Source of the DNA: Demequina maris
Lineage (GTDB): Bacteria; Actinomycetota; Actinomycetes; Actinomycetales; Demequinaceae
Assembly (NCBI RefSeq): GCF_000971155.1
Contig: NZ_BBLX01000003.1
Location: 186,001 to 250,000 of the forward strand
Direction: 5' to 3'
Length of the DNA: 64,000 nucleotides
Positions 18,363-25,934 of the stretch are shown here, in pieces (the first letter of the stretch is position 1; every line of letters starts with the position of its first letter). A model generated the notes under the pieces. That model was not told where the DNA came from, did no database searches, and was given only the letters and a program-made list of their open reading frames with translations. Position numbers and translations under genes: made by a program.

Positions 18363-18827
18363 CTACTCTCCCAGCCTCTTGAGCTCCACGACGATGCGAC
18401 CGTCCGTGACCTCGCCGAGCGGCACGCGCCGCTCCTCGCCGTCGACGTCGAGCACGAGCTCGTCCCCGTCGACGTCCGTGAGGCGTCCCTGCAGCGTGCC
18501 CTCCGTGAGGCGCAGCGCGAGCATCCGCGTCCGTGCGCGCAGGAAGTGGCGGCGCTCGGTGAGGACGCGGTCGGTTCCGGGGGTCGAGACCTCGAGGACG
18601 TACGGCGTGGAGGGCACGTTCGCCTCGTCGAGCGCGGCGCCGATGCGGCGGGAGGCCTCGGCGACGGCGTCCAGATCGGCGCTGCCGACCTCGGTCTCCG
18701 GCAGGTCGACGGTGACGAGCACGCGCGAGCGCTTGCCCGCGGCGGCGACGTCCACCCCCTCGACGACGAGTCCTGCGGCCTCGGCCTCCGGCGCGGCGAG
18801 CTCGATGATGCGGCTCGTGATGTCCAT
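18363..18827 (-). CDS. rimP: Ribosome maturation factor RimP
   Basis: 154 residues from the ATG of MDITSRIIELAAPEAEAAGL, preceded by a good GGGGAGG site about seven bases upstream; a longer frame start would add 24 unrelated residues. Family motifs VSTPGTDRVLTERRHFLRARTRML and the C-terminal SH3-like half (LVLDVDGEERRVPLGEVTDGRI) are present. Assists 30S assembly. First gene of the nusA operon. Confidence 0.94.
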   Translation of the reverse strand: MDITSRIIELAAPEAEAAGLVVEGVDVAAAGKRSRVLVTVDLPETEVGSADLDAVAEASRRIGAALDEANVPSTPYVLEVSTPGTDRVLTERRHFLRARTRMLALRLTEGTLQGRLTDVDGDELVLDVDGEERRVPLGEVTDGRIVVELKRLGE

Positions 18828-18910
18828 CACATCGCCTCCCCACGCGCGGCGCGCGTTCCGTTGCTGAAATTCGGTCGAGGGACATTCTAGGACCCTCACG
18901 GGGGCGTGTC

Positions 18911-19870
18911 ATGATGGCGCCCATGGCGCCCCTCCCCTCCCGCGTGATCCGCGCGGTCGCGATCGCGGGCGTCGCCACCGTCGTCCTCACCGCCTGCAGC
19001 TGGCGCGTCGAGACGCCGCCGATCCCCCGCCGCACGCCGACCCCCACCGTGGTCCTGCGCGACGAGGCCGCGCTGCGCGAGCAGGCGGTCGTCGACGCCG
19101 CCGACTCGTCCGACCTCGGCGTGCTCGAGTCCGTGCTGGCACCCGAGCGGCTCGCGGCGCTCGGCGGCGTCTACGTCGCCACCCCCTCGCCCACGCCGTC
19201 CGCCGACCCGAGCCCGTCGGCCGCGCCCACGATCGACGAGGCGGTGCAGGAGGCGATCGACGGCGCCCTGGACGCCGCGGCGGCCGCGGACGAGGACGAC
19301 CCGGGGCTGGCCGCCATGCTCCGCTCGATCGCGCTGTCCCACGCGCTGGCGATGGACGCTCCCGGCGTCGCGGGCGCCGCGCCCGCCGAGCGGGCCATGC
19401 CGGGCGTCGGGGACGACGCGACCGGCCCGTGGGTGCCGGCCGAGGGGACCGCGACGGACGCGGACGTGCTCTCCGCCCTCGCGGTCGCGCACGATCGCGC
19501 GTCCTTCGCGTACGAGGTCGCGGCCGCCCGTGCGCAGGGCAAGGAGCGCACGCGCGCGCTGACGCGGTCGCGGCTGCACGCGGCGCGCGCCGAGGCGCTG
19601 ATCGCGGTGCCCGGGGTCGAGGACCTGCGGGCGTCGCTCTACGACGTGCCGCCCGCCGGGACCGAGACGCGCAAGGCGCGCGCGGCCACCGAGCGCGCCG
19701 TGGAGACCGAGCTCGCCGAGTCCTACGCGGCGCTCCTCGACGGCGCGGATCCCGCCGACGTGCCGTGGATCCTGAACGGCGCGTACGACGCGTGGATGCG
19801 CGCCGCGGCGCTCGCCGGCTTCGACCTGGGGTCGATCCCGGCGCTGCCGGGCCTCGACGTCACCGCCTGA
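18911..19870 (+). CDS. Ferritin-like (DUF4439-type) lipoprotein
   Basis: 319 residues, divergent from rimP. Signal peptide with lipobox LTAC near residues 26-29, a Pro/Thr linker (PPIPRRTPTPTV), a poorly conserved middle part with a PSPTPSADPSPS linker, and a C-terminal helical domain (LSALAVAHDRASFAYEVAAARA, LTRSRLHAARAEALIAV) that resembles the ferritin-like DUF4439 domain usually found at this place between rimP and proS in actinobacteria. No metal-binding set of Glu/His that would prove ferritin chemistry is obvious. Function unknown. Confidence 0.72.
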   Translation: MMAPMAPLPSRVIRAVAIAGVATVVLTACSWRVETPPIPRRTPTPTVVLRDEAALREQAVVDAADSSDLGVLESVLAPERLAALGGVYVATPSPTPSADPSPSAAPTIDEAVQEAIDGALDAAAAADEDDPGLAAMLRSIALSHALAMDAPGVAGAAPAERAMPGVGDDATGPWVPAEGTATDADVLSALAVAHDRASFAYEVAAARAQGKERTRALTRSRLHAARAEALIAVPGVEDLRASLYDVPPAGTETRKARAATERAVETELAESYAALLDGADPADVPWILNGAYDAWMRAAALAGFDLGSIPALPGLDVTA

Positions 19871-19884
19871 CGCCTGACCCGAGC

Positions 19885-19988
19885 ACCCCTCCACACACGG
19901 TGGACCGTGCTCCACACGGGCTCCGGCGTGTCGCGGGGGGACACGCCGACCTTCGCCCTCAACTCGCCGCGCGGCGTGTGGAGGGGCG
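19885..19988. terminator. Convergent intergenic hairpins between the lipoprotein gene and proS
   Basis: The gap between two convergent genes holds CGGCGTGTC (19924-19932) and GACACGCCG (19940-19948), a perfect 9-bp stem, enclosed by CCCCTCCACAC near 19886 and GTGTGGAGGGG near 19977. It probably ends transcription from both sides. Confidence 0.55.
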
Positions 19989-20018
19989 TCCGGGTCGTGT
20001 GGTGAGGTGTCCGGCGGG

Positions 20019-21821
20019 TCAGCCCGCCAGCGCCGCCTTGACGCGCGCGACCACGGCGGCCGCCGCATCGTCCACGGGGAGCGCCTCGCTGCTGCCCGCC
20101 GCACGGACCTTGAGCTCGACGGTGCCCTCGGCGAGGCCGCGGCCCACCACGAGGATGAACGGCGCGCCGATGAGCTCGGCGTCCTTGAACTTCACACCAG
20201 GCGAGACCTTGGGACGGTCGTCGTAGCAGACCTCGATGCCCGCGGCCTCGAGCTCCGTGGCGATCCGGGACGAGGCCTCGAACACCGCCTCGTCCTTGCC
20301 GGTCGCGACCACGTGCACCTGGTACGGCGCGACCTGGATGGGCCACGACAGGCCCAGCTCGTCGTGGTTGTTCTCCGCGAGCAGCGCGACGGCGCGGGTG
20401 ACGCCGATGCCGTACGAGCCCATCGTGACGACCTGCTGCTTGCCGTTCTCGTCGAGCACCCGCAGGTCGAGCGCCTGCGCGTACTTGCGGCCCAGCTGGA
20501 AGATGTGGCCGATCTCGACGCCGCGCGCGAGCTCGAGCGGGCCCGAGCCGTCGGGCGCCGGGTCGCCGGCGCGCACGGTGGCGGCCTCGATGGTCCCGTC
20601 GGCGGTGAAGTCTCGGCCCATGGTGAGCTCGAACACGTGCTTGCCGTGGACGTCGGCACCGGTGATCCAGCGCGTGCCCGGGACGATGCGCGGGTCGACC
20701 AGGTACGGGATGGCGGTGTCGCCCTCGTCACCGCGGGCGACTCCCTCAGCGCGATCCTGCGGGCCGAGCACGCCGGGCCCGATGTACCCCTTCGCGAGCT
20801 GCGGGTGCCGGGCGAAGTCCTGCTCGTTCGCGGCCTCGACCGCGAACGGCGCCAGCGCGGCCTCGAGGCGCGCCATGTCGGCGTCGCGGTCGCCGGGCAC
20901 GCCCACGACGAGCAGGCTGCGCTCCCCCGTGGGCGCGGTGAGCGCGAGCACGACGTTCTTGAGGGTGTCCGCGGCGGTCCACTCACGGTCGGCGCGCGGG
21001 TGCGCGGCGTTCGCGGCGGCCACCAGCGTGTCGATGGTGGGGGTGTCGGGGGTGTCCTCGACGTGCGCCGCCGGCGCGTCGTCCCAGGAGATCGCGTCGG
21101 GGACGGGCGTGGTGACGGCCTCCACGTTCGCGGCGTAGCCACCCGGCGAGCGCACGTAGGTGTCCTCGCCCACCTCGGTGGGCGAGAGGAACTCCTCGGA
21201 CTTCGAGCCGCCCATCGCGCCCGAGGTCGCGGTCACGATCACGTACTCGAGGCCCAGGCGGTCGAAGATGCGGATGTAGGCCGCGCGCTGCGCCGCGTAC
21301 GAGGCGTCCAGGCCCTCGTCCGAGATGTCGAACGAGTACGAGTCCTTCATGATGAACTCGCGGCCGCGCAGCAGGCCCGCGCGGGGGCGCGCCTCGTCAC
21401 GGTACTTGGTCTGGATCTGGTAGATCGTGAGCGGCAGGTCCTTGTAGCTGCTGTAGAGGTCCTTCACCAGCAGCGTGAACATCTCCTCGTGCGTGGGCGC
21501 GAGCAGGTAGTCGCCGCCCTTGCGGTCGTGGAGACGGAAGAGGTTCGGTCCGTACTCGGTCCAGCGGCCGGTCGCCTCGTAGGGCTCGCGCGGCAGCAGC
21601 GCCGGGAAGTGCACCTCCTGGCCGCCCGCGGCGTCCATCTCCTCGCGGACGATCGCCTCGACCTTCGCCAGCACCTTGAGGCCCAGCGGCAGCCAGGTGT
21701 AGATGCCGGGGGCGGCGCGGCGGATGTAGCCGGCGCGGACGAGCAGCTTGTGCGACGCGACCTCGGCGTCGGCGGGGTCCTCGCGCAGGGTGCGCAGGAA
21801 GAGCGTGGACATGCGGAGCAT
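20019..21821 (-). CDS. proS: Prolyl-tRNA synthetase
   Basis: 600 residues from [21 protein letters not shown], the bacterial long form. Class II motif 1 region ([40 protein letters not shown]), motif 2 ([33 protein letters not shown]), an inserted editing domain of about 170 residues between motifs 2 and 3, motif 3 ([16 protein letters not shown]) and an anticodon-binding domain. The track-length frame begins 21 codons earlier in Pro/Arg-rich sequence that is not ProS-like, so the internal ATG is used. Confidence 0.96.
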   Translation of the reverse strand: MLRMSTLFLRTLREDPADAEVASHKLLVRAGYIRRAAPGIYTWLPLGLKVLAKVEAIVREEMDAAGGQEVHFPALLPREPYEATGRWTEYGPNLFRLHDRKGGDYLLAPTHEEMFTLLVKDLYSSYKDLPLTIYQIQTKYRDEARPRAGLLRGREFIMKDSYSFDISDEGLDASYAAQRAAYIRIFDRLGLEYVIVTATSGAMGGSKSEEFLSPTEVGEDTYVRSPGGYAANVEAVTTPVPDAISWDDAPAAHVEDTPDTPTIDTLVAAANAAHPRADREWTAADTLKNVVLALTAPTGERSLLVVGVPGDRDADMARLEAALAPFAVEAANEQDFARHPQLAKGYIGPGVLGPQDRAEGVARGDEGDTAIPYLVDPRIVPGTRWITGADVHGKHVFELTMGRDFTADGTIEAATVRAGDPAPDGSGPLELARGVEIGHIFQLGRKYAQALDLRVLDENGKQQVVTMGSYGIGVTRAVALLAENNHDELGLSWPIQVAPYQVHVVATGKDEAVFEASSRIATELEAAGIEVCYDDRPKVSPGVKFKDAELIGAPFILVVGRGLAEGTVELKVRAAGSSEALPVDDAAAAVVARVKAALAG

Positions 21822-21849
21822 GGGGACAAGGGTATCGGTCGCCGGAGGC

Positions 21850-21889
21850 GGACGATGCGGGGTGCCGGGAGCAGGGATCCGCATCGTCC
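21850..21889. repeat. Perfect 11-bp inverted pair containing ACGATGCG
   Basis: GGACGATGCGG (21850-21860) and CCGCATCGTCC (21879-21889) are exact complements with an 18-base loop, in the gap between proS and the first SLH gene, directly next to that gene's terminator. Confidence 0.7.
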
Positions 21890-21897
21890 CCGCACGA

Positions 21898-21936
21898 CGG
21901 AGGCCGCCGCCGGACGATGCCCGACGACGGCCTCCG
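21898..21936 (-). terminator. Terminator hairpin of the first SLH gene
   Basis: CGGAGGCCGCCGCCG at 21898-21912 pairs with CGACGACGGCCTCCG at 21922-21936, two positions as G-U in RNA. The loop contains the truncated word GGACGATGC. The same GGCCGCCGCCGG arm recurs after the other two SLH genes. Confidence 0.65.
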
Positions 21937-21950
21937 AGGTGCGGTCGCGG

Positions 21951-23366
21951 CTAGCGCGCGCTCCAGTAGCGGTAGATGAAGTTCGCCATCTGCGAGCGGT
22001 TGACCGGGTTGGTCGGGCGGTAGGTGCCGTCCGAGAAGCCGTCGGCCAGGCCCGCCTCGGTCATCCACACGATCGCCGCGTAGTTGCTGGCCGTCGTCGG
22101 GACGTCCGTGAACGGCGACTTCGACGGCAGGTCCACGGCCGGCTCTCCCGCGAAGCGGTAGAGGAAACGGGCCATCTGCGCACGGTTGACGGCGCTCGTG
22201 GGACGGTAGCTGCCGTCCGGGAAGCCGTCGGCCAGGCCGGACTGGGTCATCCAGAGGATCGGCGTGTAGTTGCTCGCGCTCTCCGGGACGTCGAAGAACG
22301 GCGGCGCGAGCGGGGTCTCGACCGTGGGGTCGCCGTAGTCGACCGCGTAGCGGTACAGGAAGCGGGCCATCTGCGCACGGTTCACCGAGGTCCGCGGACG
22401 GTAGGTGCCGTCCGCGAAGCCGTCCGCGTAGCCCCAGTTCACCATCCACGAGATCGCCTCGAAGCCGGACTTGGTCCAATCGACGTCGGTGAAGTGGGCG
22501 TCCGCGAGCCACCAGTCGCCGGCGCCGCCGAGGAACACCGCGGACGAGTCCCAGATGACGTCCTCGTTGCCGTACCAGTAGTCGTCGCCGCCGTAGCTCT
22601 TCCAGGCGGCCGCGGTGGTGAGAGCCTTCTTCGCCACCCGCATCCCGTAGATGCCGTCCGCGTCGAGCCGGTCGAGGCCGAGCGCCTGGCCGGGCGCCGC
22701 GCAGTCGATCGCGACCGGGTCGGCGGTCGACTGCGACTCGAAGGTGTAGGCGTCGTAGAACGCGACGCAGAGCGTGCCGGTGTCCCAGGTCGCCTTGGGG
22801 GTCACGTAGGCCCAGATGGTGGCATCCGCATCGTCCAGCTCGACGTCGGGTGCCGCCACGGCGGCGGGGTCCGTGAACGCGACGGTGATGCGGGCGGGCA
22901 TCGGCGAGCCCGGCGCGGCCGCCCACTGCGACGCGATGGTCTCGTCGTCCGAGTACACGAGCACCTTGTAGTCGCCCGCCGGGGTCATGGTGCTGTCGAA
23001 GGTGTAGACGCCATCGGAGACCGCGACGTAGTCGACGTAGGCGCCCGACCACGTGTAGAGCTCCGCCCAGCCGTCGAGCGGCAGGCCCTCCTCGTCGAGG
23101 GCCTCGCCCCTGATGCTCGGGCCGATCGCGGCGAGCACGCGCGCCTCACCCGTCGCCTCGTCGACCGCGGCGTCGCCGCGGACGCAGTCGCTGTCGGCGT
23201 CGCAGTGTCGCGGCGAGAAGGGCGCCGACGCGAGCGGCAGCGCCTCGACGGTCTCGAGGTCGAGCGCGTCGTCGGCGCTCGCGGCGCTCGGCACGGCGAC
23301 CGCCGCGATCAGGGCGGCGGACAGCGCCGCCACCCCGCGCGCCGTCCTGGACGTTGTGAAGCGCAT
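21951..23366 (-). CDS. Secreted protein with three C-terminal SLH-like repeats (1)
   Basis: 471 residues from MRFTTSRTARGVAALSAALI, with GAGGAGG just upstream. Sec signal peptide with likely cleavage after ASA near residue 30. The N-terminal half carries beta-rich sequence (AELYTWSGAYVDYVAVSDGVYTFDS, YKVLVYSDDE) that reads like carboxypeptidase-regulatory-like or similar Ig-type modules, with paired cysteines. From about 285 three SLH-like units follow, each with WMxxxGxADGFxDGTYRPxxxVNRAQMARFLYR. SLH domains usually hold proteins at the cell surface; no anchoring-polymer gene is seen here. First of three neighbours of this design. Confidence 0.8.
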   Translation of the reverse strand: MRFTTSRTARGVAALSAALIAAVAVPSAASADDALDLETVEALPLASAPFSPRHCDADSDCVRGDAAVDEATGEARVLAAIGPSIRGEALDEEGLPLDGWAELYTWSGAYVDYVAVSDGVYTFDSTMTPAGDYKVLVYSDDETIASQWAAAPGSPMPARITVAFTDPAAVAAPDVELDDADATIWAYVTPKATWDTGTLCVAFYDAYTFESQSTADPVAIDCAAPGQALGLDRLDADGIYGMRVAKKALTTAAAWKSYGGDDYWYGNEDVIWDSSAVFLGGAGDWWLADAHFTDVDWTKSGFEAISWMVNWGYADGFADGTYRPRTSVNRAQMARFLYRYAVDYGDPTVETPLAPPFFDVPESASNYTPILWMTQSGLADGFPDGSYRPTSAVNRAQMARFLYRFAGEPAVDLPSKSPFTDVPTTASNYAAIVWMTEAGLADGFSDGTYRPTNPVNRSQMANFIYRYWSAR

Positions 23367-23534
23367 GGCTCCTCCTCGGCGGGCCCGACCCCCGCGGACA
23401 CGCCCGCGCCCGCCTCCGGCGGCAGGAGCGACGCCCGGGAGGCTACCAGCGGTGTCGGTGGCCGCCGGACGACCGACACGCGTGGATAAGGTCACACGGG
23501 GACCGAATCCTCGAGGTGCGCTCGCGCGACGCGC

Positions 23535-23572
23535 CGAGGGCCGCCGCCGGGATGCCCCGGCGACGGCCCTCG
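23535..23572 (-). terminator. Terminator hairpin of the second SLH gene
   Basis: CGAGGGCCGCCGCCGGG (23535-23551) against CCCCGGCGACGGCCCTCG (23555-23572): 17 bp with one G-U in RNA and a 3-base loop, 14 bases from the stop codon. The rest of the 219-bp gap (23367-23585) is the upstream region of the first SLH gene, with no repeat of the promoter motif found for genes 2 and 3. Confidence 0.75.
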
Positions 23573-23585
23573 ATCGTCTCGTCCG

Positions 23586-25682
23586 CTAGACGCCCGCCTC
23601 CTCCATGCGCAGGAGGAAGCGCGCCATCTGCGCGCGGTTCACCGCGGTCGTCGGACGGTAGGTGCCGTCGGCGAAGCCGTCGGCGATCCCCGTCTGCCAC
23701 ATCCACATGATCGCGGTGTAGTTGCTCGCGCTCGGGGAGAGGTCGCTGAACGGCGACGACGCCGGCAGGCTCACCGCGGGCTCACCGGCGAGCCGGTAGA
23801 GGAAGCGGGCCATCTGCGCGCGGTTGATCGGGCTGGTCGGGCGGTACGACCCGTCCGGGAAGCCGTCGGCCAGCGCCTGCTTCTCGATCCAGATGATCGC
23901 CGTGTAGTTGCTCGCGAGCGCGTCGACGTCCCAGAACGAGGTGCCGGACGACGTGTCGACCGCGGGCTCACCGGCGAGGCGGTACAGGAACCGGGCCATC
24001 TGCGCGCGGTTGACGGGGTTCGTCGGACGGTAGGTGCCGTCCGGGAAGCCGTCGGCGTAGCCGTTGGTCACCATCCACGAGATCGCCTCGAAGTTGGACG
24101 CGCTCGGGGGCACGTCCGAGAAGAGCTGACCCGTGTCGCAGCCGCCCGTCGGACGCGGGGCGCCCAGCACCACGTTGTCCATCCGCAGGTCGGCGTACGA
24201 GTTGTTGATGAGCCAGCCCTCGCGGCTTCCACCCACGAGCGTCGGGATGAGGTCCTGAGCGTTGCCGCCGCGCGTCCACGTCCCGAGGGTGGCTCCGCTC
24301 GCGTCCCGCACCGTCATCTCGGCCTGCAGGCGGCCGTCCTCCACGTAGAAGCGGTGGCGGAACGTGTACCAGCCCGACTCCGTGATCGAGATGGCGTTCC
24401 CGGTGTAGCTGCTGCGGTACGGCGCGCTCGTCGCCGCGCTGCCGGTGGCGTCCACCCTCCAGGTGCCGGAGCCGTTCGACCCCGCCACGAAGATGAAGTC
24501 ACGCTGCAACGCACCATCCGTGCCGTTCACGGAGCTGTCCCACGCGAACTGGCCCAGCGGCGCATTCTTGTCCAGGTAGAAGTCCGCCGACGTGGTGTAG
24601 CCCGAGTTCGGGAAGTACGTCGCCGAACCGCCGTAGACGGTGGACACCTTGCCGGCGCTCGCGTGGGTGCCATAGTTCGTCACCGGCGCCTCGGCGTACC
24701 AGCAGCCGGACGAGGCGAGCGTGCCGCCGTTGGCCCGGGTCACGTGGGCGAGGTTGCCCGTCCCGTTCTCGAAGCCGTTGACGTAGCTCGACACAGACGT
24801 GACCGGGGTCGACGGCGTCGCCGTGATCGAGATCAGGGGCGTGCGGTAGTAGTTGTTGTCGAACATCCACCCGCTCGCCGGCGTCAGCACTCCGGGCACG
24901 GGGTCCTCGTCCTCGGCCGGGAACAGCGTCTCGTCCGTCGAGTCGAAGTAGAGGATGCCCTGGTTGACGTTCTCGCCCACCGTCGGCGCCTCGCCGGCGA
25001 GGGACAGGTCGAGGCTGTCCCAAGGACCGCCGCCGTAGTAGGTGTCCGGGTCGGTCCGGTAGGTCGGGAAGTGGACGGCCGCGATCACCTCGTCGGGCAG
25101 CGTCACCCCCTGGTTCGAGAGGTCGAACGTCATGGTGTGCACCACGTAGGGGATGCACCTGCCGCGCAGGTCGTCGTAGTACCAGGCCGACTCCACGAAG
25201 AACGGCGTGTCAGGGTCGTCCTCGCACGACGTCGGGTCCGCGCTGGGACGGTACGGGATGGTCTCGTTCTTGGTCGCGGTCGCGATGAGGTCGCCGACCG
25301 CTCCCCCGGGCCCGACCTCGTAGAAGTTGATCGTGATCGGGTGCGTGAACGTCGCGCCCGCCGCGGTGGCGCAAGCGCCGTTGTTCCAGCCGCCGGTACC
25401 GCAGGCGAAGCTCTGAAGGGTCACCGTCGCCGTGTTGAGCTTGCGCGCCTCGCCACCCAGCTTGATCCGGTCCCCCGCCTCGGTCACATACCGCGCGGTG
25501 TAGCTCATGTGCCCGCTCGGCTGCGCGTACATGCTGTCCGCGAAGCCGTAGACGGTGTCGACCCGCGGGTCGTCCGTGGCCGCGGAGGCCGGCGTCGCGA
25601 TCATGCCGGCGGCGAGCATCACGCCCGCTGCCAGCGCTCCCATGGCCGCGCGGGCGCGCAGCCGAGTCCCCAGCTGATGCAT
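23586..25682 (-). CDS. Secreted protein with three C-terminal SLH-like repeats (2)
   Basis: 698 residues, ATG preceded by GGGGGGAACAGAA. Signal peptide (MGALAAGVMLAAGMIATPASA). Residues ~30-280 form a beta-rich domain with two disulfide-capable segments (SFACGTGGWNNGACAT; TSCEDDP...RGRCIPY). Residues ~290-495 are a second domain with ADFYLDKNAPLGQFAWDS, GWYTFRHRFYVEDGRLQAEMTV and GGSREGWLINN, a pattern shared with the next gene and reminiscent of jelly-roll carbohydrate-binding folds. Three SLH-like units close the protein. Function unknown; a surface-bound adhesin or glycan-binding protein is a guess. Confidence 0.8.
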   Translation of the reverse strand: MHQLGTRLRARAAMGALAAGVMLAAGMIATPASAATDDPRVDTVYGFADSMYAQPSGHMSYTARYVTEAGDRIKLGGEARKLNTATVTLQSFACGTGGWNNGACATAAGATFTHPITINFYEVGPGGAVGDLIATATKNETIPYRPSADPTSCEDDPDTPFFVESAWYYDDLRGRCIPYVVHTMTFDLSNQGVTLPDEVIAAVHFPTYRTDPDTYYGGGPWDSLDLSLAGEAPTVGENVNQGILYFDSTDETLFPAEDEDPVPGVLTPASGWMFDNNYYRTPLISITATPSTPVTSVSSYVNGFENGTGNLAHVTRANGGTLASSGCWYAEAPVTNYGTHASAGKVSTVYGGSATYFPNSGYTTSADFYLDKNAPLGQFAWDSSVNGTDGALQRDFIFVAGSNGSGTWRVDATGSAATSAPYRSSYTGNAISITESGWYTFRHRFYVEDGRLQAEMTVRDASGATLGTWTRGGNAQDLIPTLVGGSREGWLINNSYADLRMDNVVLGAPRPTGGCDTGQLFSDVPPSASNFEAISWMVTNGYADGFPDGTYRPTNPVNRAQMARFLYRLAGEPAVDTSSGTSFWDVDALASNYTAIIWIEKQALADGFPDGSYRPTSPINRAQMARFLYRLAGEPAVSLPASSPFSDLSPSASNYTAIMWMWQTGIADGFADGTYRPTTAVNRAQMARFLLRMEEAGV

Positions 25683-25705
25683 TTCTGTTCCCCCCAGTCA
25701 TGCAG

Positions 25706-25753
25706 TCCGCACACGGCTGGTGCGGGGCAACCACGCCCCGCACCAGGTGCGGA
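25706..25753 (-). promoter_or_regulatory. Two-tier hairpin in the leader of the second SLH gene
   Basis: Inner stem GGTGCGGGGC (25719-25728) with GCCCCGCACC (25735-25744), 10 bp perfect, enclosed by TCCGCAC (25706-25712) and GTGCGGA (25747-25753). It ends only about eight bases before the ribosome-binding site and so could affect translation. Confidence 0.55.
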
Positions 25754-25770
25754 TGATTGGGAACATACTC

Positions 25771-25789
25771 CGCTTCATGCCATTTGGCA
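25771..25789 (-). promoter_or_regulatory. Candidate promoter/operator of the second SLH gene
   Basis: On the minus strand TGCCAAATGGCA (25778-25789) is a palindrome followed 10 bases later by TATGTT, a plausible -10 (25761-25766 region). The same arrangement, TGCCATTTAGGCA then TATGT, precedes the third SLH gene. The surrounding 25755-25830 is markedly AT-richer than the window. Confidence 0.4.
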
Positions 25790-25877
25790 CCCTTTTTCCG
25801 TTTTTTCTTGCATCGAGGCAAGATTCGACGCGCACCTGGACCGGCGGTAGGACGATGCGGCTGGCGGCAGACGCGCG

Positions 25878-25911
25878 AAGGCCGCCGCCGGAGACTCCCG
25901 GCGGCGGCCTT
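25878..25911 (-). terminator. Terminator hairpin of the third SLH gene
   Basis: Perfect 14-bp arms AAGGCCGCCGCCGG (25878-25891) and CCGGCGGCGGCCTT (25898-25911) with loop AGACTC, 24 bases beyond the stop codon. A copy of GGACGATGCGG lies just outside at 25850-25860. Confidence 0.8.
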
Positions 25912-25934
25912 GCGAGGCTCGAGCGACGCGGTCG

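Noticed and set aside
20007-23489. A 1160-residue plus-strand frame
   Set aside because: Lies opposite proS and an SLH gene and is their antisense shadow; composition (Arg/Val/His/Gly) is not that of a real protein.
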